In this document: positions 15,732 to 24,605 of the stretch, in pieces
Layout: each line of letters opens with the position of its first letter
Position numbering within the stretch: position 1 is the first letter of the stretch
Source: Niallia sp. NCCP-28
GTDB taxonomy: Bacteria > Bacillota > Bacilli > Bacillales > Cytobacillaceae
Assembly: GCF_023168165.1 (NCBI RefSeq)
Contig: NZ_BQYJ01000003.1
Location: 620,001-684,000 of the forward strand
DNA: 64,000 nt
Direction: 5' to 3'
Translations under genes and position numbers: made by a program
Notes under the pieces: generated by a model
The model's database searches: none
Seen by the model: the letters and a program-made list of their open reading frames with translations, nothing else
What the model was told of the DNA's origin: nothing

Positions 15732-16867
15732 TAGCGAATTGCACCACCTGTATTTGCTTGCAGCAATTCATCCACTGCGATGGAACAGCCTCTCGCCTCT
15801 GAACCTTGTATTCTTCCAAGTAATGTAAACCCATGCTCTGTTAGGCAGCCTAAATCCTCTGTCAAAATAGCAAGACAAGCATTCCAATTGGCTAAATCAT
15901 AATGGGCAATGACTCCCTGTTCCCCTTTTGCTGCTGGTTGAAGGGTATCTGTATTCAAAATAACGGTTTTAACCCATGCAGGGCTTTTTTTATCCTGTAT
16001 AGTCGCCATGTTTGAATAATGGGACCAAATCGTTTGATCGTAAATTTGCGAACTTAATTCCGTCATTCCATACATATTAATACAATGATTTCTTTCTATC
16101 TTAAAAAAGTCATAAAAACTTTGATACATCTCCTCCATCTCCACTTCACGAGACCTTCCTTTAAAACCGCCGGTATCAAAGATTCTGCTACCTTTTTCCA
16201 ATTGAAAAGAAAGTTGATGTTTCTCTAAATAATCCATTAGATGAACATAAGAAAATGTAGCCCCTATAAGAAGAACAGGTTCTCCCTTTTGTTCGCATTC
16301 TTTTAATGCTTGTTCTAGTTCTGCCATTTTCAAACCTGTTTCATCAAAGAAAAAACGACTGTTTTCCGTGCCAAAAAAAGATACAGCATTGGTTAAATAA
16401 CGAGCAAGGGAAGAATTTTTATTTAAATCTTCTGCTGGAGAAAGAACAAAAATCGTCATCTTTTCTCTATCTGGAAGGACATATGTTTGAAAAGGCGTTT
16501 TCATGGATGCATCCCATACAGCAAGTGCCGGATGATAATTTTTTCCTTTGGAAGCAGGATTAGTTGTCCCGCTCGTCATAAATACTGCCTCTGCTTCCTC
16601 TATCGGTGTAGTGGATAATGTCAATTCTTTAAATCCTTGAATGGGCATCAGAGGAATATCAGACCAATGCTTCACCATCAAAGGCGTCTTTTTTTTGCTT
16701 TGGCAATACTTTTTATAGGCTTGGTTGTGCTGAAATTGATAGGAAAAAATGGTCAGTGCCAATTCATTAAATTCCTGTTCATATTGTTCATTATGTATAA
16801 TCGGCTGACCGTATGTTTCCATAAATGCAAGAAGCTTGATTTGAATTTCCTGTGCATGTTCTATCAT
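15731..16867 (-). CDS. luxE: LuxE-type acyl-protein synthetase
   Basis: A 378-residue member of the LuxE/PaaK adenylating family. It has MTSGTT (about 97-102), the adenylate-binding MYGMTE (265-270) and a C-terminal GSEARGCS with Cys361, the position that carries the acyl chain before transfer to LuxC in luminous bacteria. The ATG at 16867 follows AAAAAAGGAGAATCAATC. It is the first gene of a three-gene operon with luxC and an SDR enzyme. Together they could turn a free fatty acid into an aldehyde or alcohol. This activity is inferred from the family. Confidence 0.85.
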   Translation of the reverse strand: MIEHAQEIQIKLLAFMETYGQPIIHNEQYEQEFNELALTIFSYQFQHNQAYKKYCQSKKKTPLMVKHWSDIPLMPIQGFKELTLSTTPIEEAEAVFMTSGTTNPASKGKNYHPALAVWDASMKTPFQTYVLPDREKMTIFVLSPAEDLNKNSSLARYLTNAVSFFGTENSRFFFDETGLKMAELEQALKECEQKGEPVLLIGATFSYVHLMDYLEKHQLSFQLEKGSRIFDTGGFKGRSREVEMEEMYQSFYDFFKIERNHCINMYGMTELSSQIYDQTIWSHYSNMATIQDKKSPAWVKTVILNTDTLQPAAKGEQGVIAHYDLANWNACLAILTEDLGCLTEHGFTLLGRIQGSEARGCSIAVDELLQANTGGAIR

Positions 16868-16989
16868 GATTGATTCTCCTTTTTTACCCAATTTGGGATA
16901 TAAACAAATAACAACTGAAAAACGATAAACATACTAGGAGATAAAAAAACTCTCCTTGTATTTGTTCATCCAGCTGCAAAACTTGAAAA

Positions 16990-17040
16990 AAAACAGATAC
17001 TACATCGATAAATCAATATTCATGTAATTAGTGTCTGTTT
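16990..17040 (-). terminator. Long hairpin after thiW
   Basis: AAACAGATACTA and TAGTGTCTGTTT pair across a 27-base loop with T runs on the minus side, and a smaller hairpin follows at 17039-17066. It probably terminates thiW. Confidence 0.5.
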
Positions 17041-17113
17041 CCTCTGCTTTAAAAAGCAAAGGAATTCCTGTAAATAATGATCTTTTCTTTTTAACTTGCG
17101 TGTCCTGCATTCC

Positions 17114-17638
17114 TTAATTTTTGTCTGTATATTTTCTATTTACAGCAGAAGGGGGGAAAACAGCTACACGATTTTTTATAAAAACAGATAGAATAATTGC
17201 TCCTATGCATGCACCAACAATCGAACTAAATATAAATAGGGGAATAAATCCGAATAAAGTGGCCTTTTGCCCAAGAAACAGGCTTGCAATTGGATAAGAC
17301 AGCAATGCACCAAGTATGCCTGTACCGATGATTTCTCCCAAAACAGCCATATACATTTTGTTTGTTTTTAAAAATAATAGGGATGCAAGCAATGCACCAA
17401 CCATGCTTCCGGGAAATGCAAAAACGGAGCCAGTTCCCATTATGTTTCTCAATAAGGAAATGCATAAAGCTTGCGCCACTGCATAATAAGGTCCTAATAG
17501 CACAGCAGATAAGACATTAATAAAATGCTGAACAGGAAATACTTTTGTAAAACCGATCGGAATATAAAATAAATTGCTTGATAGTGTGCCGATTGCAATC
17601 ATCATTGCTGTAATTGTCAGTTTTTGTGTTTTTCTCAT
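17114..17638 (-). CDS. thiW: ThiW, ECF transporter substrate-binding subunit for thiazole
   Basis: A 174-residue protein with five or six membrane segments and the ThiW N-terminal pattern (KLTITAMMIAIGTLSSN, GFTKVFPVQHFINVL, GTGSVFAFPGSMVGALLA). ThiW is the S component of an energy-coupling-factor importer, thought to bring in the thiazole moiety of thiamine. The regulatory context confirms it: two TPP riboswitches precede it on the same strand. The ATG follows CTGGAGGGACTTTT. The shared ECF ATPases are encoded elsewhere. Confidence 0.92.
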   Translation of the reverse strand: MRKTQKLTITAMMIAIGTLSSNLFYIPIGFTKVFPVQHFINVLSAVLLGPYYAVAQALCISLLRNIMGTGSVFAFPGSMVGALLASLLFLKTNKMYMAVLGEIIGTGILGALLSYPIASLFLGQKATLFGFIPLFIFSSIVGACIGAIILSVFIKNRVAVFPPSAVNRKYTDKN

Positions 17639-17732
17639 AAAAGTCCCTCCAGTGTGAAATAAATATAGGCACTAAGGGAATTGGGGGAGGCAAAACGATC
17701 CATAATCGCATACAACTATCATCGTTTTTCTA

Positions 17733-17822
17733 CACTTCCCTCCGCTGGCATAATCCAGATCAGGTAAAAAGGGTTTTTGAACCTATTGTTCTAATTTCAG
17801 CTAAGCAATCAGCTCCCCTAAT
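17733..17822 (-). promoter_or_regulatory. TPP riboswitch 2 (thiW-proximal, variant core)
   Basis: On the minus strand it runs from TAGGGG to ACCTGATCTGGATTATGCCAGCGGAGGGAAG, with the THI-box elements in the right order. The pyrimidine-binding core reads GCTGAAAT where the consensus is CTGAGA, so one normally invariant G is an A. It lies about 95 bases before thiW. A stem AAAACGAT/ATCGTTTT downstream (17691-17728) may be the expression platform. Confidence 0.85.
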
Positions 17823-17839
17823 GCAGCTATAAAGTTTTT

Positions 17840-17861
17840 ATCAACTATTGATGGATAGTTG
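17840..17861. repeat. Perfect hairpin between the two TPP riboswitches
   Basis: TCAACTAT and ATAGTTGA pair around a 6-base loop. It lies just upstream of riboswitch 2, and an orphan AGGAGGGG sequence (minus strand, about 17882-17889) without a properly spaced start codon precedes it. Confidence 0.5.
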
Positions 17862-17931
17862 ACGTAAATATGTATAAATTCCCCTCCTGCTTCGTTAAAA
17901 TAAAAAAGCTTTCTCCTTAAAATCGCCATAA

Positions 17932-17962
17932 AAAAGCCAGATCCTTTATGCAGACCTGGCTT
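17932..17962 (-). terminator. Terminator of TPP riboswitch 1
   Basis: On the minus strand AAAGCCAG and CTGGCTTT pair and are followed by a T run (CTGGCTTTTTTAT). It lies about 35 bases after the first riboswitch and is its expression platform. Confidence 0.8.
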
Positions 17963-17994
17963 TGATAGTTAGCGAAAATAACTTTTTTCACTTG

Positions 17995-18088
17995 ACTACT
18001 TTCCTCCGCTGGCATGATCCAGATCAGGTCCAAGGGTTAAAAAAATCACTTTTTTCTCTCAGTCCACTATCTGGACACCCCTAGTAGT
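17995..18088 (-). promoter_or_regulatory. TPP riboswitch 1 (canonical)
   Basis: A full THI box on the minus strand: P1 arms ACTACT and AGTAGT, the GGGG segment, GGACTGAGAG with the invariant CTGAGA, AACCCTT and ACCTGATCTGGATCATGCCAGCGGAGGAAAG. Binding of thiamine pyrophosphate should favour the terminator at 17932-17962. Confidence 0.95.
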
Positions 18089-18365
18089 TTTGCGTTATGA
18101 AATTATGTTAATCATATACCCTCCATTTTCATCTGTAAAGAAACAATTTGGTGAAAATTAGCGGATTTTGCAAATTCCTTAGGTATTGCTAGATTAGAAT
18201 ATTCGATTATTTAGAAAAAAATAAGAAATACTAATATCATGAAAGAAGGAATAACAATGAAGAAAAAAATGGTATACTCCTTCAAGAAAAGATGTTTCAA
18301 ATTTTTTTATATGACAATTTAGTTGCAGAAGTGCGAGGAACATATCCTGATAAACAAATGGACTC

Positions 18366-18447
18366 ATTGCTTCAATTTTTGTTCGTTTTGCTTCAGTTTT
18401 CGAATGATTTGCTTCAGTTTTTTCGGAATAGCTATTTTTCGACAAAA
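18366..18447 (-). repeat. 21-nt CTGAAGC intergenic repeat, copy 1
   Basis: On the minus strand three units of about 21 bases begin with TTGAAGC or CTGAAGC, each followed by AAA and an A/C/G-rich spacer, after a TTTGTCGAAAAATAGC lead. A related copy occurs at 35811-35895. When translated, such arrays give KTEA repeats, which should not be taken as protein. Confidence 0.7.
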
Positions 18448-18466
18448 AAACACCATTGCCATACTC

Positions 18467-18511
18467 AAAAAAAGCTGCAATCCATGATTACTCATTGGAT
18501 ACAGCTTTTTT
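18467..18511 (-). terminator. Terminator of dbpA-type helicase gene
   Basis: AAAAAAAGCTG, ATCCA, TGGAT and CAGCTTTTTT pair as a nested hairpin with T runs, directly before the end of the helicase gene. Confidence 0.85.
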
Positions 18512-18516
18512 GTTTT

Positions 18517-19962
18517 CTATTTTTGTGCAATGCTAACCCTTATTTTTTTCCCTTTAATTGTTGTCTGTTCCATCAACTGCAAAACTAAGGATCCTTTGCC
18601 ATTTAAAATATCGATATATGTCAACTGATCTTTGATGGTGATAATGCCGATATCCTCTGCAGCTACTCCTGGCAGATTGGCAATGGTTCCGACAAAATCA
18701 ACGGCGCGCAGCTTTTTCTTTTTGCCGCCATTAAAATGAAGCTTCATAATATCTTGATTGATGCGTGCGGTGCGGTTGTTCCGGACAACGCGGCGGCCAT
18801 TGATTTTTTCTTCGAATGCTTCTTTGCCTTGTGCCACTGCTTCTTTAGCAGGTGCTTCCATTTCGGTTATTTCAAAGCCGATATAGCGCTCAATGGAGTG
18901 GACGAATTTGCTTTCATAAGGTGTGGCGAAAGTAATTGCTTTTCCGGTATTGCCCGCTCTGCCTGTTCTGCCAGTACGGTGCACATAGCTTTCTTTTTCC
19001 ATTGGCACATCATAATTGATGACAAGTGTGACATTATCAATATCAATTCCCCTTGCTGCGACATCTGTTGCGATCAAATAGCGGAAATTGCCCATTTTAA
19101 AGCCATTCATCACAGCAAAGCGATCCTCCTGTTCTAAGCCCCCGTGCAATTTTTCGCAACTATAGCCTGCATCGTCTAACTGTTCGAAAACAACATCAAC
19201 ATGTTCCTTTGTGCGGCAGAAAATAATGCTGCTGTCTGGATTTTCCACTATTAATACATCCTGCAGCAACTGGATTTTGTCCTCTTCTTTGCATTCTATT
19301 ATACGGTGTTCAATCTGTTTTGCTGTTTTTTGCTCTGCCTCTATCTCGATATGGACAGGCTCTTTCATGTATTGATGGCATAACTTCTCGACATCTGTTG
19401 GCAATGTGGCAGAAAAGACCATCGTTACCCGATCTGCTGGAAGGCTTTCGATAATTGTTTCCACATCGTCAATAAAGCCCATATTCAACATTTCATCTGC
19501 TTCATCAATAATTAAATAGTTGATCTGTTCTAAAGAAAGAGTTTCTCTTTCTATATGATCCAATACACGTCCTGGTGTACCAACCACCACATGCGTTTTT
19601 TGTTTTAGCTCTTCTTTTTGAATGGAAAAAGGCTGTTTTCCATATACAGCAGCCGCTTTTATTCGTTTAAATCGGCCAATATTGGTGATGTCTTCTCGCA
19701 CCTGTGCTGCAAGTTCTCGTGTTGGCGTTAGAATTAACGCTTGTGGTTTTTTCTCTTCCCATTCAATCATCTCGCAAATAGGAATACCGTAAGCGGCTGT
19801 TTTTCCGCTGCCTGTTTGTGACTTTACCACAAGATCTTTATTTAAAAGCGCTTTTGGCAATACTTCACACTGTACCTTTGTAGGTGTTTCATATTTCAGC
19901 ACCGATAAGGCCCTTTTGATTTCATCGCTTAATGAAAACAGATCAAAATTACGTTCTGTCAT
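18517..19962 (-). CDS. dbpA: DEAD-box RNA helicase, DbpA/YxiN type
   Basis: A 481-residue DEAD-box helicase. Seen in order: Q motif, SQTGSGKT (motif I), PTRELA, TPGR, DEAD (IIDEADEM), SAT, and in the second domain [10 protein letters not shown] and HRTGRTGR. The C-terminal 75 residues ([30 protein letters not shown]) form the DbpA RNA-binding domain, which in YxiN/DbpA recognises hairpin 92 of 23S rRNA during 50S assembly. I chose the ATG at 19962 because GAGGGAAATC precedes it. It is a single gene with its own terminator. Confidence 0.92.
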   Translation of the reverse strand: MTERNFDLFSLSDEIKRALSVLKYETPTKVQCEVLPKALLNKDLVVKSQTGSGKTAAYGIPICEMIEWEEKKPQALILTPTRELAAQVREDITNIGRFKRIKAAAVYGKQPFSIQKEELKQKTHVVVGTPGRVLDHIERETLSLEQINYLIIDEADEMLNMGFIDDVETIIESLPADRVTMVFSATLPTDVEKLCHQYMKEPVHIEIEAEQKTAKQIEHRIIECKEEDKIQLLQDVLIVENPDSSIIFCRTKEHVDVVFEQLDDAGYSCEKLHGGLEQEDRFAVMNGFKMGNFRYLIATDVAARGIDIDNVTLVINYDVPMEKESYVHRTGRTGRAGNTGKAITFATPYESKFVHSIERYIGFEITEMEAPAKEAVAQGKEAFEEKINGRRVVRNNRTARINQDIMKLHFNGGKKKKLRAVDFVGTIANLPGVAAEDIGIITIKDQLTYIDILNGKGSLVLQLMEQTTIKGKKIRVSIAQK

Positions 19963-20093
19963 GATTTCCCTCATTTATCTAGTATTTATTCAACTTCCAT
20001 ATAGGATTCTCCAGTAAGAATAACTTATACTTAATCTGAATATATTTATTATACATGAATTTGAAGGAATAAAGAGTTTTCTTACAATTAACC

Positions 20094-20123
20094 AAGGACA
20101 AGGCTATTTTAGCCATTGTCCTT
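20094..20123 (-). terminator. Terminator of the ileS fragment
   Basis: AAGGACAAGGCTA and TAGCCATTGTCCTT pair with one mismatch. It lies seven bases after the ileS stop codon, so the fragment kept its original 3' end. Confidence 0.75.
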
Positions 20124-20129
20124 TATTAA

Positions 20130-21278
20130 TTATTCTGCTGGTACGAGGTGGATAAAGACGGTTTCACCGTTAATCGTTATGTCGCTTCCTTCCCCTTTTT
20201 CTTCTGTTATTTTTAAGTCTCTCATTAACAGATTATCCTTAAGCATCGATTGATAATTTGTTATTGCCTTTATTAATGGACCGTTTCCACCTATTTGAAG
20301 ATTGACGCGAAGATTAATTGGCAAGTTCAGCTGTTTCCGGTATTCTTGAACAGCACGAATAAATTCTCTTGTCACTCCTTCTTGCATCAGTTCTTCTGTG
20401 ATAGTGACATCTAATATAACAGTAAGTGATTCATTTGATGCAGAAGAAAATCCTTCTTTAGCTTTTTTCTCCACCATCACATCCTCTAGAGCAACAGGGA
20501 TTTTTTCTCCTTCTGGACTGATAGATTCTCCTAACCCATTCACTAAAAAAGCAGAAACTTCAGCTGATGACAACTGTTGCAGCCAGTTATTCACGATATT
20601 GGCATTTTTCCCGAATTTGCGGCCAGATTTTCTAAAATCTAATTTTAATTTCAGCTCTTCTAAAATAATCCCTTCATATGGTTTCCAATTTATTTCTTCC
20701 GGCCTATTCACAACAGAAATGCCTGCTAATGGCTGTTTCACTTTTAATGACGCTGTATTGCGAATCGATCTTCCTAATTCCACCACATCTAATACGGCTT
20801 GCATGTCTTTTTCTAGGTTATCGTTTAGAAGTGTTGAATCATCTGCTGGAAAATTGCTAAGATGCACGCTTTCTCCTGTTAACTGACTGTATACATCTTC
20901 TGCTAAAAAGGGAGTAAAAGGTGCAAGCAGTTGACTTGTTATCGTCAATACCGTATACAGTGTCTGATATGCCGCTCTTTTGTCTTCTGTCATGCCTGCT
21001 GACCAAAAACGGCTTCGTGAACGTCTGACATACCAATTGCTGACTTCTTCAATCAATTTTCCCATTTCTCTTGCTGCATTTGTAAATTGATAGACTTCTA
21101 GATGCTGTGTTACTTGATAGATGGTTGTATGAAGTCTTGATATTATCCACGTATCTAGTATAGTGTTTTTCCCATCATCATGCCTTTGAGGGTCGAAGCC
21201 ATCTAATTCTGCATATAACGTATAAAAATTGTGGATATTTACAAATGTGTCGATTACCTTTGATTTTGCTTCCATTTT
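20130..21278 (-). pseudogene. ileS: 5'-truncated isoleucyl-tRNA synthetase
   Basis: About 382 codons that match the C-terminal third of the eukaryote-like (type 2) IleRS: an anticodon-binding domain with NWYVRRSRSRFW and LAPFTPFLAEDVYSQL, and the DUF5915-type tail ending VFIHLVPAE. The HIGH and KMSKS catalytic regions, about 650 residues, are missing, so it cannot aminoacylate. The frame opens without an RBS where it meets the DUF1906 fragment head to head. An intact ileS must exist elsewhere; this class is often the second, mupirocin-tolerant copy in bacilli. The remaining frame has no stops, so the truncation looks recent. Confidence 0.85.
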
Positions 21279-21597
21279 TATAGAAGGCTGGTATGAGGAA
21301 ATGTCCGCTTCTGACTATAAGCCAGGAATTTCCGGCATTTTTGATGGCGAGCAAACATTAACGAAGACCTTTAATGAAGCTGTTGACAAACAAAAAGATA
21401 TAAAAGATCATACGTATTTATGGAGCGCATCACCAAATATCGGCATTACCACAAAAGAAAATGCACCAGACTTTGATGTGGATGCGCCAAAAGACTCGCT
21501 TGCATGGGGCTGGCAGTATGGCATTGATGCCGAAACATGCAATATTGATACAAATCTATTTGACAGCAGGCTTTTGGATGTGCTTTGGAGCAGCTAA
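21279..21597 (+). pseudogene. 5'-truncated DUF1906 (glycoside hydrolase-like) gene
   Basis: About 105 codons of the C-terminal end of a DUF1906 (Rv2525c-like glycoside-hydrolase-like) domain: ADYKPG-like and IFDGEQ segments, HTYLWSASPN and LAWGWQYGIDAE followed by IDTNLFD. The N-terminal part, start codon and RBS are absent. The fragment begins exactly where the oppositely oriented ileS fragment begins, so one deletion or inversion joined the interiors of two genes. It is followed by an intergenic repeat and a terminator. Confidence 0.7.
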
Positions 21598-21626
21598 AAT
21601 AATAAGCTTATCTGCTTGTTATTCCA

Positions 21627-21682
21627 GATAAAGTGAAACTTCAATCAGTGGGGGTCAAAAACCCGTTACTGCCGGATAAATA
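21627..21682. repeat. TGAAACTTCAATCAGTG repeat, short copy
   Basis: GATAAAGTGAAACTTC...CAGTGGGGGTC...CCCGTTACTGCCGGATAAAT. The outer parts match the longer copy at 28613-28760, with the central 90 or so bases missing. Confidence 0.7.
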
Positions 21683-21722
21683 AAGGGTGCAAAGAGCTTG
21701 GCTCTTTGCACCCTTTATTTTC
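21678..21722 (-). terminator. Terminator of symporter operon
   Basis: AAATAAAGGGTGCAAAGAGC and its complement form a 20-bp stem with a 3-base loop and T runs. It ends the symporter operon on the minus strand and may also stop transcription from the plus side. Confidence 0.9.
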
Positions 21723-21723
21723 A

Positions 21724-23196
21724 TTAAATTTCTTTTGGAGCTGTTTTAATAGCTGTTACAGGTCTTGTCGCAAAAGATACAACAATCAATACGACTAAAT
21801 TAATAATCAAGGCGATAATGCCGACATTAAAATCTTGAATCGCTTGGGGAAGAAACGGGAACAAGCTGCCAATTGTTGTACCTGAAATCGTTACATAGGC
21901 AACCGTTAATACGCCTGTCAAGATTCCGGCAAATGCTCCTTGTTTTGTGACAAAATTATTTTTCATCAAACTGAATAACAAGGTTGGAAACAACTGGGTT
22001 ACAAGGCTATAGCCCATCAATAATAGCGCAACCAGTGTGCCGCCGCCCTTAAATGTAACAATTAAAGCAATAATCGCTACAATCGGAACAAAATTGCGGG
22101 CCATATTGGATACTTGTTTATCTGTAGCACTTGGCTTTAGTACTTTATAAATATTTTTTGCAAGCAATGTGGCAGCAGCCATCAAAATCATAGAACCTGG
22201 CACAAGAGCTGTTAAAATTCCAGCAGCACCAATGATGCCGACTACCCATGGATCAAATGTTTGAATGGATAAACGAAGCAAGGCTAAATCTGCATCTGCT
22301 CCTTGTAATCCTGGCACTTGAAGAATAGCTGCAAAGCCTACAAAAAAGACAAATAATAGCACTAATTGATAAAGCGGCATAAAAATAGCATTTTGACGGA
22401 AAGATTTTTCCCCTTGTGAGGAATAAATAGATCCGAATGTATGTGGCCACATATAAAAACCAAGCGCCGTTAATAGGACGGTTGTGACAAACCATGAAGA
22501 ACTTTGGCCTTCAGCAGGCAAAGCAAGAAAACCAGATTTTGCCGCATCAATCGCTTCAAACATTGGCTGAATGCCTCCGTAATAATGAAAAGGCAGATAA
22601 ATTCCTAAAAACAAAACGACAACCAATATTAAGATATCTTTTGCAACAGCTGTCCATGCAGAACCATGGATTCCAGACACCATCACGTAGACAGTAACCA
22701 CAATAATGCCAATCCAAATCGCTATAGTGGGAGAAATATGGCCATAAGATGCTTCCGATACAATAATTCCAAGTCCTTTCAGCTGCAGAACAAAATAGGG
22801 AATCATCGCTGTAAACCCTACAATAGAAACTAAAATACCTAAGTAAGGACTTTTGTATTTGCTGACAAAAAAATCAGATTGTGATAATAAATTGTTTTCT
22901 TTTGCATAACGCCAAATTTTTGGAAGCAAAAAATAGGACATAATATAGGCTAGTCCGCCATAAGAAATGATATAATAAGTTGGACCACCTTTACTGTAGG
23001 CCCAGCCGCTTCCTCCTAAAAAAGTGAACGTGGTATAAATTTCTCCGGCCATTAATACAAAGATAAGAACAGAGCCGAATCCCCGTCCTCCGACAGACCA
23101 TTGCTCCAAATCCATATCTTTTCCTTTTTTGGCTCGAATGCCTAAAAAGATGGATAAAATCATCGTAGCAAAGATAATGACTAATGCTGCATTCAT
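21724..23196 (-). CDS. Sodium:solute symporter family protein (YhjB-like)
   Basis: A 490-residue SSS-family transporter with about 13 membrane segments and the family's WSVGGRGFG and GEIYTTFTFLGGSGWAY segments near the N-terminus. It starts in a 4-base overlap with a DUF3311 gene; this symporter plus small DUF3311 pair corresponds to B. subtilis YhjB-YhjC. Two amidohydrolase genes lie upstream in the same operon, so the substrate is probably an N-substituted amino acid or dipeptide-like compound that those enzymes hydrolyse. That is inferred from context. Confidence 0.9.
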   Translation of the reverse strand: MNAALVIIFATMILSIFLGIRAKKGKDMDLEQWSVGGRGFGSVLIFVLMAGEIYTTFTFLGGSGWAYSKGGPTYYIISYGGLAYIMSYFLLPKIWRYAKENNLLSQSDFFVSKYKSPYLGILVSIVGFTAMIPYFVLQLKGLGIIVSEASYGHISPTIAIWIGIIVVTVYVMVSGIHGSAWTAVAKDILILVVVLFLGIYLPFHYYGGIQPMFEAIDAAKSGFLALPAEGQSSSWFVTTVLLTALGFYMWPHTFGSIYSSQGEKSFRQNAIFMPLYQLVLLFVFFVGFAAILQVPGLQGADADLALLRLSIQTFDPWVVGIIGAAGILTALVPGSMILMAAATLLAKNIYKVLKPSATDKQVSNMARNFVPIVAIIALIVTFKGGGTLVALLLMGYSLVTQLFPTLLFSLMKNNFVTKQGAFAGILTGVLTVAYVTISGTTIGSLFPFLPQAIQDFNVGIIALIINLVVLIVVSFATRPVTAIKTAPKEI

Positions 23197-23387
23197 TCTG
23201 CTTCACTCTCCTTATTCTTCGGATCAATTTTATAAATAATTGCCATAATAACCGATGTTAACACCGTCCATAATACGCACCAAAACAGCAAAAACGGCAT
23301 ACCCAGCACATATGGGGTGATTTGATTAAAAAGAAATACTCCCCCTAAAAGAAATACAAATGGAATAATGGCCAATACTCGAATCAT
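23193..23387 (-). CDS. DUF3311 small membrane protein (YhjC-like)
   Basis: A 64-residue protein with two membrane segments (about 5-22 and 28-50) and a polar acidic C-terminus, matching DUF3311, which is found next to SSS symporters. The ATG lies three bases after the M20 gene with AAGGATGTGA upstream, and the stop overlaps the symporter start by four bases. It is probably an accessory subunit of the symporter. Confidence 0.85.
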   Translation of the reverse strand: MIRVLAIIPFVFLLGGVFLFNQITPYVLGMPFLLFWCVLWTVLTSVIMAIIYKIDPKNKESEAE

Positions 23388-23389
23388 TT

Positions 23390-24589
23390 TTATTCACATC
23401 CTTTTTCTGCATGTAAAAGTTTTAAAGAGCTATGCACAAATAGATTAACCCCTTTTTCAAGTGCATCTTCATCAATAGCAAATCGTGCATGATGATGCGG
23501 ATAAACAGCCTCTTTGTCCGGATTGCCTGCTCCTATATAAAAGAACATGCCTCGAGTTTTTTGCAAATAGGCAGAAAAATCTTCTCCTCCCATATTTGGC
23601 TTCATTCTGTCTACTGCTTCTTCTCCATACAAATCAATAACCGATTCTTCTACAACTTTTGTTATATCCTCTTGATTAATAACCGGTCTGTAGCCATATT
23701 GGTAATCAAAAGCATATGCAGCGCCATGCGCTTCTGTTATGCCCTTAACAATACGCTCTATAAGAGTAGGAACTTCTTTGCGCAACTTGGCATCAAAACT
23801 GCGTACTGTTCCGCATATTTCAACAGATCCTGGAATAACATTATGAGTTGTTCCTGCGACAAATTGAGTAACAGACAATACTAAAGGATCAAGCGGGTCT
23901 GTATTTCTTGAGACAATATGCTGCAAGTTTGTCACTACTTGAGAAGCAATGGCAATTGAATCTACCGTTTCATGAGGCAGTGCAGCATGTCCCCCTTTCC
24001 CTTTCACGGTAATATAAAATGTATCGGGTGCTGCCATCATCGGCCCATATACAATCCCTATTTTTCCAATTTCAAGAGGTGCCCAAAGATGCGCGCCAAT
24101 TACAGCATCCACATCGTCCATTACTCCTGCTTGCACTAATTCTTCGGCGCCGCCAGGAAAAAGTTCTTCCGCATGCTGAAATATCAGCCTGATTTCTCCT
24201 TCCATTTCATCTTTTAACGCAGAAAGCACTTTTGCTGCTCCAAGAAGCATCGCAGTATGGCCATCATGTCCACATGCATGCATTACTCCAGGATTATTGG
24301 AACGAAATGGACTGCTGTTTTCTTCTTGGATCGGCAGTGCATCCATATCGGCTCGGAGGGCTATCGTTTTCCCGGGCTTTGTACCGATTATTTTTCCAAC
24401 GACACTTGTTTTTGTCGGACGAGCCAGTTCTATATTTCCAAAGGAAGCTAGCGTGTCGTATATGTATTGAGATGTTTTTTCTTCTTGAAAAGAAAGTTCT
24501 GGGTGTTGATGCAAATGGCGGCGCCACGCAATTACTGAACCTTTGACTTCTTCTATTTTCTCTCGTAGACTAGCGGTAATCACTTCCAT
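23390..24589 (-). CDS. M20 family amidohydrolase (N-acyl amino acid hydrolase type)
   Basis: A 399-residue metallopeptidase of the M20D type. Metal-site motifs are HACGHDGH (104-111), the Glu pair HAEELFPGG (139-147) and the C-terminal PNMGGEDFSAY; RADMDALPI lies at 79-87. The dimerisation domain contains GKGGHAALPH. Relatives remove N-acyl groups from amino acids. It sits between amaB-like and symporter genes with gaps of 16 and 2 bases, so it is co-transcribed and probably acts on imported compounds. It is cytoplasmic, with no signal peptide. Confidence 0.9.
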   Translation of the reverse strand: MEVITASLREKIEEVKGSVIAWRRHLHQHPELSFQEEKTSQYIYDTLASFGNIELARPTKTSVVGKIIGTKPGKTIALRADMDALPIQEENSSPFRSNNPGVMHACGHDGHTAMLLGAAKVLSALKDEMEGEIRLIFQHAEELFPGGAEELVQAGVMDDVDAVIGAHLWAPLEIGKIGIVYGPMMAAPDTFYITVKGKGGHAALPHETVDSIAIASQVVTNLQHIVSRNTDPLDPLVLSVTQFVAGTTHNVIPGSVEICGTVRSFDAKLRKEVPTLIERIVKGITEAHGAAYAFDYQYGYRPVINQEDITKVVEESVIDLYGEEAVDRMKPNMGGEDFSAYLQKTRGMFFYIGAGNPDKEAVYPHHHARFAIDEDALEKGVNLFVHSSLKLLHAEKGCE

Positions 24590-24605
24590 TGTTTTCTCCC
24601 CATTC

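Noticed and set aside
13491-16867. Bioluminescence operon
   Set aside because: LuxC and LuxE relatives are present, but no luxA, luxB or luxD is found, so light production is not supported.
18194-18445. 83-codon minus-strand frame with KTEA repeats
   Set aside because: The repetitive part is the 21-nt intergenic array, also present near 35850, not a conserved protein.
18366-18447. CRISPR array
   Set aside because: Units are about 21 bases with short, similar spacers and no cas genes; they are simple intergenic repeats.
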